Assembly (NCBI RefSeq): GCF_000828615.1
Contig: NZ_AP012273.1
Coordinates: forward strand, 1-64,000
Direction of reading: 5' to 3'
Source: Thiolapillus brandeum
Lineage (GTDB): Bacteria > Pseudomonadota > Gammaproteobacteria > Chromatiales > Chromatiaceae
Length of the DNA stretch: 64,000 nucleotides
Numbering within the stretch: the first letter of the stretch is position 1; each line of letters begins with the position of its first letter. Below the pieces are notes generated by a model. That model saw nothing but the letters and a program-made list of their open reading frames with translations. It made no database searches and was not told the origin of the DNA. A program made the translations under genes and the position numbers. Shown here piece by piece: positions 31,419 to 41,597 of the stretch.

Positions 31419-34157
31419 TCATTCGGCACTGGGTATCTTGAAAGCCCGCACCAGCCACACGGCGGCATCGGCCCGGGTGACCGGCTTTTCCGGGCAGAAG
31501 GTGTTGGCGCCACAACCTGCTGTGATGCCGTCCCTTGCAATCTGCTGGATCCACCGCGCCTGGGGTGATCCCATGGGCACATCCTGGAATGGCCGGGTGT
31601 CGTCGGCTGGCGGAACATGGTCAGCGCCATATCTGGCCTTGAGCAGCCATTGGGAAAAAAGGCTTCTGTCGATATTTTGGTCCGGGCAAAACATATGATT
31701 GTTACAGCCGGATATGATCCCGGTACCAGCCAGCAGCTCGATCCAGCCCGCTCCGGGGGCGTTGGTGATATCCCGAAATCGGCCGGAGTGGGCTGCCGGG
31801 GGCTGGTAGTTGACCCCTTGCATGGCTTTTCCCAGGAACACGGCAGCGGCGGCCCGGCTGATGGGGGTGTTGGGGCAGAACAGGCCGGGTTTACAGCCAC
31901 CGGTGATTCCCTGGTTGGCCAGGGCGTAGATGCTCTTGCTCACGGCATTCCAGTTTTGAACATCCCGGAAATAATGATTCTGCGCGGAATCGATGGGTTT
32001 CCATCGGGACCGGCTGGCCCGGTGATCCATTTCAAGGAGCAATGGTTTCCCCTGGGACGGATTTTCGATCAGATACAAGGAGATGCGGTTGTTGCCCGGT
32101 TCCAGGGCGCTGTGTGGAACCATGGTGCTGAACTTTATCCGGCCTTTTTTGCCGCGGTAGAGCTTGGCCGTGGCCCGGATCTTTCCATTCAGGGCCAGGG
32201 CGACATAGGGCAGTTCCCCAGGCTGGGTCCAGCCTTGTATGCTGCCCAGGATTCTTCCCGGCAGCAATGTTTTTGACAGATCGACTTCGTTGAGGAGGCC
32301 GGGGTAGTCCAGGGTAAAGGACAGTTGCGCCCTCCGGGAGGCCAGGTAACCGGCAGGATCCTCCCCGAGGAGGAGATCAAAGCCCCCCACGGCGTAGATG
32401 GTGTTGAGAAACCGGACTTTCTCATCCAGGGAGCCGCGATTGGCTTTCAGTTCCTTTGAGGCGTAGAGGCGGCGCTTCAGCCGGTTGTCCTTGGTTCGTT
32501 CCAGTACGACCCGGCGCTCTCTTTCGACCCTGCCCCGGGAAGTCAGTGCCCGGCCGTCCAGGGCCAGGTGGGCGCCGGTGCCCAAAGCCCTGTTGATGGT
32601 GGGCAGCAGATCCACCAGCTCTGCGTCATCATCACGGGTCCTGCCGGTCTTCTGTCTGGGCCATTTGATGAACAGAGGCACGCGCAATATATCGGCAAAG
32701 TTCTTGTCCCCCAGTATCCGCCGGTTCCGGCCCGGCATGAAACTGGCGCCATGATCGGCCGTGACGATGATCAGGGCGTCGTCATACAGGCCCTGTTCCC
32801 TGAGTTTGTCCAGGAGCAGGCCCAGCAGATGATCCGCGTAGGCAACCTGCAACAAATGCCGCTGGTAACCGTGCAAAACCAGCCCCGTTTCCGACGTCCA
32901 GAACTCGTCCTTGAGCCCTTCTATGCCTCCGGGATAGTAGCGGATGCCGTCGGGATAATATTTCCAGGGTTTGTGGGGCAGCTGGATATGGTGAAACCAG
33001 ATGCCAGGTTGGGAGGGTTGACGGATTTTCTCCAGCCAATTCATGTAATTGCGCAGGGCGCTGTCTCCCCGTGTGGCGGCCTGAACCTTGTTCAGGGTCT
33101 TGTTTTTCAATGCTGCGGTCGCCTTGCCGGTGGTGCTTTTCACTTCATCCTGCCATTGGGCGCCAAAATCTTTCCAGGTGGCGCCCAAAGGCGGAAGGTA
33201 TGGGTCCTTGAGGGCGTCCGGCGTGACCATGTGCGCATACACGATGCCCAGGTCGGTGATGAGTTTTTTCAGGTTGTCCTTGTCCGGTTCGGGGGTGTGT
33301 TCGTTGCCGCAAACCCGGTTGGGGCAGAAATCCGTGGCGCTTTCATATGCCTGAATGTCATGGGTTCCGGCATACAGGGTGAAAAGATTGTTGGGATAGC
33401 TGGTGTAGGTCCAGACCTTGTCATTGCCGGGATAATGCCCGGTAATGATGGAGGTGAGGGAGCGCAGGGTGCTGTCTGCGACTGCGGTGGCGTATTGATA
33501 CCAGTCCGCAGATCGGGACAGGGTATGGAAACTCGGGAACATTTCCGGATCGATGGTTTCATCATCCCGAAGCAGGGAAAACAGGGGGAACTCATCGAAA
33601 ACCAGCACTACGACATTCCTGTTGGCGGCAGTGGTGAATTGACCGCCCGGCGTGTTTTCCGCGCGGGAGGGAAACAGGATCTTGTTCACGGGAGAATAGA
33701 ACGCCAGCAGCAGAGGGAAGATGATGACGGCGGGGGCCAGGAAACTGATGAATTCCCGCAGCTTGTCCTGGCGCAGGTAGAACCAGGCGAACGCCAGGGT
33801 GGCCGTACCCGCGATTCCCAGCAGCAGGCTTTCCTGAATGCCGGTTTCCATGAGACGGAGGCTGCGCCACACAATGACGGCAAATAACAGGAAAATCGCT
33901 GTATTTGCTGCCATCGTCCATAAACGCATCCCAAACAGCCGTAATGGCAGCAGACACAGGATCAGCAGGGCCGGGACACCCAGGGACAGAAATGCCATCA
34001 ACAGCCAGATATCAGCGGGTGCAGTGTGCCGGGCAATGAAGAATTCAGGATAGTGAGAAAGAAGGTCGAACACCGGTTGCGCAATGGCAAAGGTGGCAAA
34101 GATGAAAATATGCAGGATGCTGCGGCTCATGGCGGCCTGATGGGTGGGATTCGTCAT
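31419..34157 (-). CDS. Membrane-anchored sulfatase-fold protein with C-terminal SLH repeats
   Basis: The 912-residue protein begins with about five membrane helices (residues 12-160), then a periplasmic alkaline-phosphatase/sulfatase-type domain (about 185-500) with VVVLVFDEFPLFSLL, a likely nucleophile region in DSTLRSLTSIITG, and the metal motif VTADHGASF. The classical Cys-x-Pro-x-Arg sulfatase signature is not seen at the nucleophile, so it may be a phosphotransferase like LtaS or EptA relatives. The C-terminus has three SLH-type repeats with GC...FCP....R (about 735-905), which bind cell-wall polymers. It overlaps the next gene upstream by 4 nt. Confidence 0.85.
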   Translation of the reverse strand: MTNPTHQAAMSRSILHIFIFATFAIAQPVFDLLSHYPEFFIARHTAPADIWLLMAFLSLGVPALLILCLLPLRLFGMRLWTMAANTAIFLLFAVIVWRSLRLMETGIQESLLLGIAGTATLAFAWFYLRQDKLREFISFLAPAVIIFPLLLAFYSPVNKILFPSRAENTPGGQFTTAANRNVVVLVFDEFPLFSLLRDDETIDPEMFPSFHTLSRSADWYQYATAVADSTLRSLTSIITGHYPGNDKVWTYTSYPNNLFTLYAGTHDIQAYESATDFCPNRVCGNEHTPEPDKDNLKKLITDLGIVYAHMVTPDALKDPYLPPLGATWKDFGAQWQDEVKSTTGKATAALKNKTLNKVQAATRGDSALRNYMNWLEKIRQPSQPGIWFHHIQLPHKPWKYYPDGIRYYPGGIEGLKDEFWTSETGLVLHGYQRHLLQVAYADHLLGLLLDKLREQGLYDDALIIVTADHGASFMPGRNRRILGDKNFADILRVPLFIKWPRQKTGRTRDDDAELVDLLPTINRALGTGAHLALDGRALTSRGRVERERRVVLERTKDNRLKRRLYASKELKANRGSLDEKVRFLNTIYAVGGFDLLLGEDPAGYLASRRAQLSFTLDYPGLLNEVDLSKTLLPGRILGSIQGWTQPGELPYVALALNGKIRATAKLYRGKKGRIKFSTMVPHSALEPGNNRISLYLIENPSQGKPLLLEMDHRASRSRWKPIDSAQNHYFRDVQNWNAVSKSIYALANQGITGGCKPGLFCPNTPISRAAAAVFLGKAMQGVNYQPPAAHSGRFRDITNAPGAGWIELLAGTGIISGCNNHMFCPDQNIDRSLFSQWLLKARYGADHVPPADDTRPFQDVPMGSPQARWIQQIARDGITAGCGANTFCPEKPVTRADAAVWLVRAFKIPSAE

Positions 34158-35566
34158 TGCTGGTGACTCGACGATGCGGCGGTCCTCATGAGGTACAGCG
34201 TCCTTTCGCTGCCACGAATCCTCTCGGACTGGAGCAATTCAAAATGCCCGCCAAAGGCGTCTTCGAAGTGGGTCCGGGTGTAGTCCTCGAATACGTCCTC
34301 CCGGGTGGCCAGCAGGCGCTGCACCTGGGAATCGTTCTTGGGCACGAACTCGATGATCAGGTGCCGCCCCATGTGGCTGAAAAACCGTGCCAGAACCGGC
34401 AGGGGAACATTGTTGGAGATCGACAGATGATGGATCAGGGCAAGGGCCATTACCATGTCCGCGGGGCCGCGCTGCATCAGGGACATTCTTTCCTGATGCG
34501 CCCAACCCAGGGCGGGGCTGGGATTGGTGAGATCCACGAGTAACGGCAGAATGCGGGTCTCCTGGTCGTTCCTGGTCTGCTGATAATTGATCTCCACGGC
34601 TTTCGGATCGATATCCTGGGACAGAACGCACATGCCCTTGCTGGCGGCGATGCGGCTGAATACGCCAGTATTGGCGCCCAAGTCCTGCACCAGCCCGGGG
34701 CTGGGGGAAACCTGATCCAGGAATGCGGATACCAGATCCTTCTTGTGTTGCATGGATTCGCTGTCGTAGTTGGTGGCAGCGTAATAGTCGCCCCATTCCG
34801 TAGCGCCGCTCTTCCATTGCAAGGCGTCGATGGCCGAAGCCAGATTGCTGATGATTGCCTTGAGGCCATTCAGGCTGACATTGACGGGTTTCAGCGCATG
34901 TTTGCTGTCCACGGCGGCATTGGCATAGTGCTTCTGGCTCCGGGCGTGCAGGTGCAGGTGGGTCAGCAGGGAAAAGCGGAATCGGCTGCGCATGGGCAGC
35001 AAGGTGCTGGCCAGATCCAGGGGAATGCCGTCGATATGGGTTCTCAGCAGCTGGCCCAGACGAATATCCCGGTAACTCATCAGGGCAAGGGGCGCAAGGA
35101 AGTGCTGGCAGAACTGCCGGTAGGCCACCCAGGGTTGGTTTTTCCTGTAGCGTTCGAAAGACAGGGTGTCGATGAAGATGGGTTTTCCATCCATAAACTG
35201 AACGTTGTAGGCAGAAGCATCTTTCAGGGACATGCCATATTCCAGGGCCAGCTCCTGGATCTTCAGCGTGGTCAATGCCGCATCCTTCAGCTGACTGAAG
35301 CTCCACTCATAGGGATAGGAGATGTAGGGAATCCGGGTGGGCCTGATGACCTTGTAGGCCTTGTCGGAATCCCCCACCGCCGGGTCGATTTCCTGGTGGG
35401 GAACCAGCAGCCCGTCCCTGGTCAGAGCGTCATACAAACCGGACTCCATCAGGGCATTGTAATCATCCTGGTAGCGGAAATTTACCTGGCGGAGCAATTC
35501 TCCATGGCGATAAAACAGGAAGCCACTGGGATCGCGGAATGACGAAGAGAGGATTTCAGTCTTCAT
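34154..35566 (-). CDS. Kinase-like/SAM methyltransferase fusion (NoeA-related type)
   Basis: The start MKTEILSSSFRDPSG at 35566 gives 470 residues. The N-terminal half (about 60-220) has SLKDASAYNVQF and PIFIDTLSFERY, which resemble the catalytic loop (D...N) and Mg-binding Asp of protein-kinase-like folds. The C-terminal half is a class I SAM methyltransferase with LVQDLGANTGVFSRIAASKG and VLSQDIDPKAVE. The overall layout recalls proteins annotated as NoeA-related; function is not established. It overlaps the SLH-sulfatase gene by 4 nt and the 83-residue gene by 11 nt, so the three are probably co-translated. Confidence 0.8.
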   Translation of the reverse strand: MKTEILSSSFRDPSGFLFYRHGELLRQVNFRYQDDYNALMESGLYDALTRDGLLVPHQEIDPAVGDSDKAYKVIRPTRIPYISYPYEWSFSQLKDAALTTLKIQELALEYGMSLKDASAYNVQFMDGKPIFIDTLSFERYRKNQPWVAYRQFCQHFLAPLALMSYRDIRLGQLLRTHIDGIPLDLASTLLPMRSRFRFSLLTHLHLHARSQKHYANAAVDSKHALKPVNVSLNGLKAIISNLASAIDALQWKSGATEWGDYYAATNYDSESMQHKKDLVSAFLDQVSPSPGLVQDLGANTGVFSRIAASKGMCVLSQDIDPKAVEINYQQTRNDQETRILPLLVDLTNPSPALGWAHQERMSLMQRGPADMVMALALIHHLSISNNVPLPVLARFFSHMGRHLIIEFVPKNDSQVQRLLATREDVFEDYTRTHFEDAFGGHFELLQSERIRGSERTLYLMRTAASSSHQQ

Positions 35567-35807
35567 CGCTGTTGCGGCGAGCTTCTCCGTCAGGAGGAGA
35601 TACAGGGGCTTTGCCCCTGGTGAACAGGTGGACGAAAAACTGTTTGATCCTGCTCCAGGCCATCTTGATGTAGAACAGGCCCGCGAGAATGCCGGCGACC
35701 GCCATCTGCAGCACCATGCTTCCCGTGCCGGGGTCGATATAGGCAAAGGCACTGCCGGAAAGGGCTGTCAAAAATGTGACCGCAACAACGGATCTGTAAA
35801 TATTCAT
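35556..35807 (-). CDS. Small membrane protein with AYIDPGTGSM motif
   Basis: The 83-residue protein has a signal-like N-terminus (MNIYRSVVAVTFLTALSGSA), the motif AYIDPGTGSMVLQ, one membrane helix (about 31-50), a Lys/Arg-rich stretch and a hydrophilic tail. I know this type of small protein only as a companion of polysaccharide or methyltransferase genes, with no assigned function. It overlaps the downstream methyltransferase gene by 11 nt and opens this gene group. Confidence 0.8.
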   Translation of the reverse strand: MNIYRSVVAVTFLTALSGSAFAYIDPGTGSMVLQMAVAGILAGLFYIKMAWSRIKQFFVHLFTRGKAPVSPPDGEARRNSDED

Positions 35808-35914
35808 CGGTGATCAAACCTCGTGTCCATGGGCAGGCCCGGGAAAGCCCCCGGCCTTCCGGCTGTAGCGTATCTTCCATGTTTGGGGGTGTTTTTCAAG
35901 GAAGCCCGTTCTGC

Positions 35915-36883
35915 TCAGGTGGAAAGACAGTCTACACAATTCCGCGGTTTACCCTGACGGAAGGCCGTGATGTTCTGTGCAATTTCGTCAAGGAGCCGCT
36001 GCCGGGCATCGCGGCTGGCCCAGGCGGTATGGGGGGTGAGAATGAGATTTGGGATGTCTCCTGCCAGCAGAGGATTGTCGTTTGCGGGAGGTTCCTGGGC
36101 CAGTACGTCGATACCTGCGCCGCCCAAGTGCCCGTTGCGCAGCGCCTGTGCCAGGGCCATCTCGTCCACGATGCCGCCCCGGGCGGTGTTGATGAGAATG
36201 GCTCCGGGCTTCATCAGGCCCAGCTCCCGGGCGCCCATGAGGTTGCGGGTGTTGTCTGCCAGGGGCAGGTGCAGGCTGAGGACGTCCGCTTGAGGTAAAA
36301 GCTCTTGTAGCGGAATTCTTCCAGGTAGTGACTGCTTACTTCCGGGGCGCTGGGCGAACAACGGCCGCATACCGAAACACTCGGCCACCCGGGCCACGGC
36401 CTGCCCCAGTTCTCCGGCGCCGAGGATTCCCAGGGTCTTGCCCCTGATTTCACTGATGGGATGGTTGAGCAGGCAGAAATTGCCCTGGGCCTGCCATTCT
36501 CCGGCCCTGACTTCCTGGTGGTAGGGTATCAGCCGGGTACTCAGGGCGAGGAGCAGGGAGAACACATGCTGCACCACTGCTGGCGTGGCATAGCCCACGA
36601 CGTTGGATACCAGTATGCCCAGTTCCCGGGCGGCTTCCAGGTCAATTTTGTCCGTGCCCGTGGCGGCGATGCAGATCAGTTTCAGTTGCGGTGCTCCAGA
36701 CAGCAGCTCCCGATCCAGGGGCACCTTGTTGGAGACCACGACATCCGCGTCGCGGATGCGTTCTGCCACCTGGTGGGGATCTGTGGCCCCGTGCCAGCGC
36801 CAGTCCTCCAGTACCGCCGCCAACCGGTGGCGCTCAAGATCGCCCGTGTCTATGGAAGCGTAGTCGAGAAAAATCCCTTTCAA
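35915..36883 (-). CDS. D-2-hydroxyacid dehydrogenase (glycerate dehydrogenase-like)
   Basis: The 322-residue enzyme belongs to the D-isomer-specific 2-hydroxyacid dehydrogenases, which reduce 2-keto acids with NAD(P)H. The Rossmann domain has the dinucleotide loop LGILGAGELGQAVARV (about 150), and the catalytic triad is seen as Arg in INTARGGIVDE, Glu in AQEPP and His in TPHTAWAS. Length and the VVGYATPAVVQHVFSLLLAL region suit the glycerate/hydroxypyruvate group, but the substrate is not certain. It stands alone between two gene groups. Confidence 0.88.
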   Translation of the reverse strand: MKGIFLDYASIDTGDLERHRLAAVLEDWRWHGATDPHQVAERIRDADVVVSNKVPLDRELLSGAPQLKLICIAATGTDKIDLEAARELGILVSNVVGYATPAVVQHVFSLLLALSTRLIPYHQEVRAGEWQAQGNFCLLNHPISEIRGKTLGILGAGELGQAVARVAECFGMRPLFAQRPGSKQSLPGRIPLQELLPQADVLSLHLPLADNTRNLMGARELGLMKPGAILINTARGGIVDEMALAQALRNGHLGGAGIDVLAQEPPANDNPLLAGDIPNLILTPHTAWASRDARQRLLDEIAQNITAFRQGKPRNCVDCLST

Positions 36884-36919
36884 TGCTCTGCTCCAACCCT
36901 TTTCAGTGGAAGCTCCCGT

Positions 36920-37378
36920 TTATTCGCGAAATGCCTTGTGGCAGCTCTTACAGGCCTTGCCTACCTTGCCGAACTGGGTTTTGATGGCGGCAAAGTCGCC
37001 CCCGGCGGCGGTATTGGCAAGTGCGCCGGTTTCCTTGCGCAGGCTGTCCAGTTTGGCCGTAAAATTGTCCCAGTCCAGCCAGATCTCGCCCTTGGCATCC
37101 GTGTCTTCGCCTTCATCCGAATCTTCCGGAAATCCCGCCAGGATATCCAGGTGTGCGGTGGCATTCAGATCCCGGGCCTGGCGGGTAAAGCCGGCCCGGT
37201 CATACTTGGCCTTTCCCTTGATGACTGCGCCCATGTGTTTCAGATTCCAGAGCATGACGTTCATGACGCCGGTGCGGTACTCGATGGCCTGCTCGAAATC
37301 GCCTTCATCCTCTTCGTGGGCCTGGGCCAGATTAATGCATAAGGCCAGGCTGGCCAGGGCCAGGGTTGTTCTGCGCAT
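36920..37378 (-). CDS. Cytochrome c'
   Basis: The 152-residue product has a signal peptide (cleavage after about residue 20), a four-helix bundle and a single heme-binding motif CKSCH at 143-147 near the C-terminus, the classic arrangement of class II cytochrome c'. These periplasmic hemoproteins bind NO and may protect against nitrosative stress. A tandem TTGTTGG repeat starts 11 bp upstream of the ATG. Confidence 0.92.
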   Translation of the reverse strand: MRRTTLALASLALCINLAQAHEEDEGDFEQAIEYRTGVMNVMLWNLKHMGAVIKGKAKYDRAGFTRQARDLNATAHLDILAGFPEDSDEGEDTDAKGEIWLDWDNFTAKLDSLRKETGALANTAAGGDFAAIKTQFGKVGKACKSCHKAFRE

Positions 37379-37389
37379 GTTTCACTCCG

Positions 37390-37422
37390 TTTGTTGGTTG
37401 TTGGTTGTTGGTTGTTGTTGGT
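37390..37422. repeat. TTGTTGG tandem repeat upstream of the cytochrome c' gene
   Basis: Three complete heptamers TTGTTGG and degenerate further units (TTGTTG, TTGG) run in tandem just before the cytochrome c' start. Slippage here would alter the distance between promoter elements and the gene. Confidence 0.8.
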
Positions 37423-37640
37423 CAGATTATGTCATTGATCATGGTAAGCCGTTGAAGAACGGGGCAGGTGATCGTATGGGAAAACGCGGCAAATACATCC
37501 ATGCAGCCTTGGCCGTGGGCTTCCTGCTCCAGACATTTTCCCGCATGAACATCCACCTCTTGTCCATGAGGGTATTGTCGGAGAAGTATAGCTGGAATGC
37601 CCGGTGTATAATGCGCTTTTGAGATCATCGACAGACGGCC

Positions 37641-40600
37641 ATGAGCCAGCGCATCCGCGAAATCCCCTATAACTATACCTCCTACTCGGATCGGGAAATC
37701 ATTATCCGCTTTCTGGGGAAAGACAAATGGCGGCTCATCGAGGAACTGCGGGGCACCCGGCGCACGGGGCGCTCCGCCCGCATGTTGTTCGAGGTGCTCG
37801 GGGATATGTGGGTGGTGGCGCGCAATCCCTATTTGCAGGATGATTTGCAGCAAAGCGCCGAGCGCCGCAATCAGCTCATCCATGCCCTGAATCACCGCCT
37901 GGACCAGTTCGAGGCGCGCCTCAACGACAACCTAAAGGCCGCGCAACTTCTGGAAGCGGCCCGGGAAGCCGTGGATCGCTTCGCCAATTGCTTTGCCGCC
38001 AATATCCGTTTGCGCGGCAAGGTGCGCAAGGCCCTGGAAGGGATCACCCGGGCGGACAACGTGGACTTTTCCGGCCTGGCCCGGGTCTCCCATGCCACGG
38101 ATGCCACGGACTGGCGCGTGGAACTGCCCTTCGTGGTCATCTCCCCCGACCGGGAGGAAGAGGTGGCACCTATTGTGCGCGCCTGCATCGAATCGGGCCT
38201 GAGCCTCATTCCCCGGGGCGGCGGTACCGGTTATACGGGTTCCGCGGTGCCCCTGGATGCGCATTGCGCCGTGATCAATACGGAAAAGCTGGAGAGGCTT
38301 TCCTCTGTCGAGGAGATCGAGCTGCCCGGGGTGACGGGCAAGGTGCCGACCATCGTCACGGGGGCCGGGGTGGTGACGCGCCGGGTGTCCGAGGCGGCGG
38401 AAGCCGTGGGGCTGGCCTTTGCCGTGGATCCCACCTCCCAGGATGCCTCCACCATCGGCGGCAATATCGCCATGAACGCCGGTGGCAAGAAAGCCCTGCT
38501 CTGGGGCACCACCCTGGACAACCTGGCGTCCTGGCGCATGGTCACTCCGGAAGGCAACTGGCTGGAAGTGGAGCGCCTGGAGCACAATCTGGGCAAGATC
38601 CACGAACAGGAAACCGTGAGTTTCCGTATCCGCCATTTTCATCCCGACGGCCATACTGAGCTCAAGCCCGAGGAGTTGCTGGAGATTCCCGGCAGGCGCT
38701 TCCGCAAGACCGGACTGGGCAAGGACGTCACGGATAAATTCCTGGCGGGCCTGCCGGGGGTGCAGAAGGAAGGTTGCGATGGCCTGATCACCTCGGCGCG
38801 CTTCATTCTGCATCGTATGCCCCAGGGCGTGCGCACGGTGTGTCTGGAGTTCTTTGGCCGGGATATCAGCCGCGCCGTGCCGGCCATCGTGGAATTGCGC
38901 GACTATGTCCAGAGCCGGAAGGATGTGCGCATGCTGGGGTTGGAGCACCTGGATGAGCGTTACATCAGGGCGGTGAAGTACACGACCAAGGCTTCCCGGC
39001 GGGAACGCCCCAAGATGGTGCTCATTGCCGATCTGATTGGCGATGATGAGCAATTATTGGAGCAAACAGCCAGACAGGTGGTGAGTCTGGCGGAGGCCCG
39101 GGATGGGGAGGGCTTCATAGCCACCAGTCCCGAAGCGCGGCGCCAGTTCTGGCTGGATCGGGCGCGCACGGCGGCCATTTCCGCTCACACCAACGCCTTC
39201 AAGATCAACGAGGACGTGGTCATTCCCCTGGAGCGCCTGGGAGAATACAGCCGGGGCATCGAGGCCATCAATATCGAACAGTCCATTGCCAACAAGCTGG
39301 CGATCATGGATGGGGTGCTGGAATTTCTTGGTTCCGACCTGAGCCAGTTGTGCCGTTGTGTGGTGGATTTTGCCGATTCCGAGGAAAACCGCCGCATCAT
39401 GGCGGACAAGCTGGCTGCGGCCAGGGCCCTGGTAGAGGAAGCCCACCGCCGCTGGCAGCGGGTACTGACCCATCTTGGTGAACCCGCCCGGGAACATCGG
39501 GATCTCCTGGACGAAACCGCCCTTGGGAGCCTGCAATCCGGCGACAGTCTTCTGGATCTGATGTTGCGCGGGGATCTGCGCCAGTCCTATCGGGCGGATG
39601 TGGAGCAACGCCTCAAGGACATCTTTGCCGGGCAGGATTTCAGGCCCCTGCGCCAGCGTCTGGACGAGATTCACCGCAAGATCCGGGACAGGCGTCTGTT
39701 CGTGGCCCTGCACATGCATGCCGGAGATGGCAATGTGCATACCAATATTCCCGTGCATTCCCACGACTATGCCATGCTTCAGGAGGCGGAACGACTGGTG
39801 GATCGCATCATGGACTTGGCCCGGTCCCTGGACGGGGTCATCTCCGGGGAACATGGTATCGGCCTGACCAAGATTCAGTACCTAGAAGAGGACAAGTTGC
39901 GGGATTTCGCCGCCTACAAGGAAAGCATCGACCCCGAGGGCCGTTTCAATCCCGGAAAGCTGCTTTCCGGATCCGGGCTGGAAGGCGCCTACACCCCTTC
40001 CCTGCGCCTGCTGCAACAGGAAGCCATCATTCTGGAGGCCAGCGAGCTGGGCCTGCTCAACGATGACGTGAAACACTGCCTGCGCTGCGGCAAATGCAAG
40101 CCGGTATGCCAGACCCATATTCCCCGGGCCAACCTTCTGTATTCCCCGCGCAACAAGATTCTGGCTACCGGATTGATGATAGAGGCTTTTCTCTACGAGG
40201 AGCAGACCCGCCGTGGCTTGTCCCTGCGTCATTTCGATGAGATGAACGACGTAGCGGATCACTGTACCGTGTGCCACAAATGCGAGAACCCCTGCCCGGT
40301 GAATATCGACTTTGGTGATGTCACCGTGCGCCTGCGCCGTATACTGGTGGAGCAGGGACGCAAACGCTTCAGCCCGGGCGGCTGGGCGGCCATGCAGTTT
40401 CTCAATACCACCAGTCCGCGGACCATCCGTTTCCTGCGCACGGCCATGGCGGGTTGGGGCTTCAAGGGCATTACCCTGGGGCATAAAGTCTTCAGGCGCC
40501 TGGGCCTGTTCAAGGACCGGGACCGCCCTCCCGCCAACACCACGGGCAGTCCCGGGGTGAAACCCCTGGTGGTGGAATTGCTGCGTCGGCCCATCGAGGT

Positions 40601-41471
40601 CAGGCTTCCTGCGCTCTCCTATCGCACGGCTTTGGGCCTGGAAGACAAGAGCCAGATACCCATCATCCGCCGCCCGGATCTGCCCAGTGAGGACGCCGAG
40701 TCCGTGTTCTATTTCCCTGGCTGCGGTTCTGAGCGCCTGTTTTCCGACATCGGCCTGGCGACTATTGCCATGCTCTACGAAACCGGTGCGGAAGTGGTGC
40801 TGCCCCCGGGGTATCTGTGCTGCGGCTATCCCCAAAGCGCCAATGGTGACGAGGAAACGGGTCGGCGCATCACCACCGAGAACCGGGTGTTGTTCCACCG
40901 GGTGGCGAATACCCTCAATTATCTGGATATCAAAACGGTTATCGTATCCTGCGGCACTTGTATGGATCAGTTGCTCAAGTATGAATTCGAGGGCATCTTC
41001 CCGGGTTGCCGTCTGCTGGATATCCATGAATGGCTGCTGGAGAAAGGCGTGACCCTGGATGGCCGCCAGGCAGCCGAATACCTGTTCCATGATCCCTGCC
41101 ACAGTCCCATGAAAACCTATCAGCCATTGGAAGTGGCTGCGGGCCTTCTGGGCAAGGAAGTCACCCTTACGGATCGGTGTTGTGGCGAATCCGGTACTCT
41201 GGGCACCAGCCGGCCGGATATCGCCAGCCAGTTGCGCTACCGCAAGGCCGAGGATCTCAGGCAGGGAATGGCGGCTCTGGGCTCCGGCGAGAAACGCATC
41301 CTCACCAGCTGCCCGGCCTGCCAGCAGGGCCTGCTCAAATACGAGGAGGAAACCGGCCTCAAAACAGACTACATTGTCATGGAAATTGCCAATCAGCGCC
41401 TGGGACAGAACTGGCAGCAAGCCTTCATCGACAAATTGAAGGCCCACGGAGTGGAAAAGGTGTTGTTATAG
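37641..41471 (+). CDS. Large FAD/Fe-S oxidoreductase (DUF3683, D-lactate/glycolate-dehydrogenase-like)
   Basis: The 1276-residue protein starts with a DUF3683-type region ([15 protein letters not shown], about 1-125). An FAD-binding domain follows with [14 protein letters not shown] near 190, and an FAD-oxidase C domain with [14 protein letters not shown] near 691 and GEHGIGLTK near 736. Two [4Fe-4S] motifs come next ([11 protein letters not shown] near 813, [11 protein letters not shown] near 875), then two CCG domains (CCGYP near 1060, CCGESG near 1180). It probably oxidises a 2-hydroxy acid and passes electrons to quinone. The exact substrate is not known. ATG 37641. Confidence 0.88.
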   Translation: MSQRIREIPYNYTSYSDREIIIRFLGKDKWRLIEELRGTRRTGRSARMLFEVLGDMWVVARNPYLQDDLQQSAERRNQLIHALNHRLDQFEARLNDNLKAAQLLEAAREAVDRFANCFAANIRLRGKVRKALEGITRADNVDFSGLARVSHATDATDWRVELPFVVISPDREEEVAPIVRACIESGLSLIPRGGGTGYTGSAVPLDAHCAVINTEKLERLSSVEEIELPGVTGKVPTIVTGAGVVTRRVSEAAEAVGLAFAVDPTSQDASTIGGNIAMNAGGKKALLWGTTLDNLASWRMVTPEGNWLEVERLEHNLGKIHEQETVSFRIRHFHPDGHTELKPEELLEIPGRRFRKTGLGKDVTDKFLAGLPGVQKEGCDGLITSARFILHRMPQGVRTVCLEFFGRDISRAVPAIVELRDYVQSRKDVRMLGLEHLDERYIRAVKYTTKASRRERPKMVLIADLIGDDEQLLEQTARQVVSLAEARDGEGFIATSPEARRQFWLDRARTAAISAHTNAFKINEDVVIPLERLGEYSRGIEAINIEQSIANKLAIMDGVLEFLGSDLSQLCRCVVDFADSEENRRIMADKLAAARALVEEAHRRWQRVLTHLGEPAREHRDLLDETALGSLQSGDSLLDLMLRGDLRQSYRADVEQRLKDIFAGQDFRPLRQRLDEIHRKIRDRRLFVALHMHAGDGNVHTNIPVHSHDYAMLQEAERLVDRIMDLARSLDGVISGEHGIGLTKIQYLEEDKLRDFAAYKESIDPEGRFNPGKLLSGSGLEGAYTPSLRLLQQEAIILEASELGLLNDDVKHCLRCGKCKPVCQTHIPRANLLYSPRNKILATGLMIEAFLYEEQTRRGLSLRHFDEMNDVADHCTVCHKCENPCPVNIDFGDVTVRLRRILVEQGRKRFSPGGWAAMQFLNTTSPRTIRFLRTAMAGWGFKGITLGHKVFRRLGLFKDRDRPPANTTGSPGVKPLVVELLRRPIEVRLPALSYRTALGLEDKSQIPIIRRPDLPSEDAESVFYFPGCGSERLFSDIGLATIAMLYETGAEVVLPPGYLCCGYPQSANGDEETGRRITTENRVLFHRVANTLNYLDIKTVIVSCGTCMDQLLKYEFEGIFPGCRLLDIHEWLLEKGVTLDGRQAAEYLFHDPCHSPMKTYQPLEVAAGLLGKEVTLTDRCCGESGTLGTSRPDIASQLRYRKAEDLRQGMAALGSGEKRILTSCPACQQGLLKYEEETGLKTDYIVMEIANQRLGQNWQQAFIDKLKAHGVEKVLL

Positions 41472-41523
41472 GGGCAAGGGATCTTTTGACCCAGGTCAGT
41501 CAATCTCAATTGACCAGCATCAT

Positions 41524-41559
41524 CCACAAGCGTTTGGGGGTATTCTAAAATGCTTGTGG
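41524..41559. repeat. Hairpin between the oxidoreductase and coiled-coil genes
   Basis: CCACAAGC (41524-41531) and GCTTGTGG (41552-41559) are exact inverted copies around an AT-rich 20-nt loop. No T-run follows, so it may be an operator or RNA hairpin rather than a terminator. Confidence 0.35.
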
Positions 41560-41597
41560 GCCGGAATTTCCCTGCCCTGTAGTCATAGGCCGGCAGT

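Noticed and set aside
39882-41447. Long minus-strand frame opposite the FAD/Fe-S oxidoreductase
   Set aside because: Shadow of a real gene; no start signal or family features.
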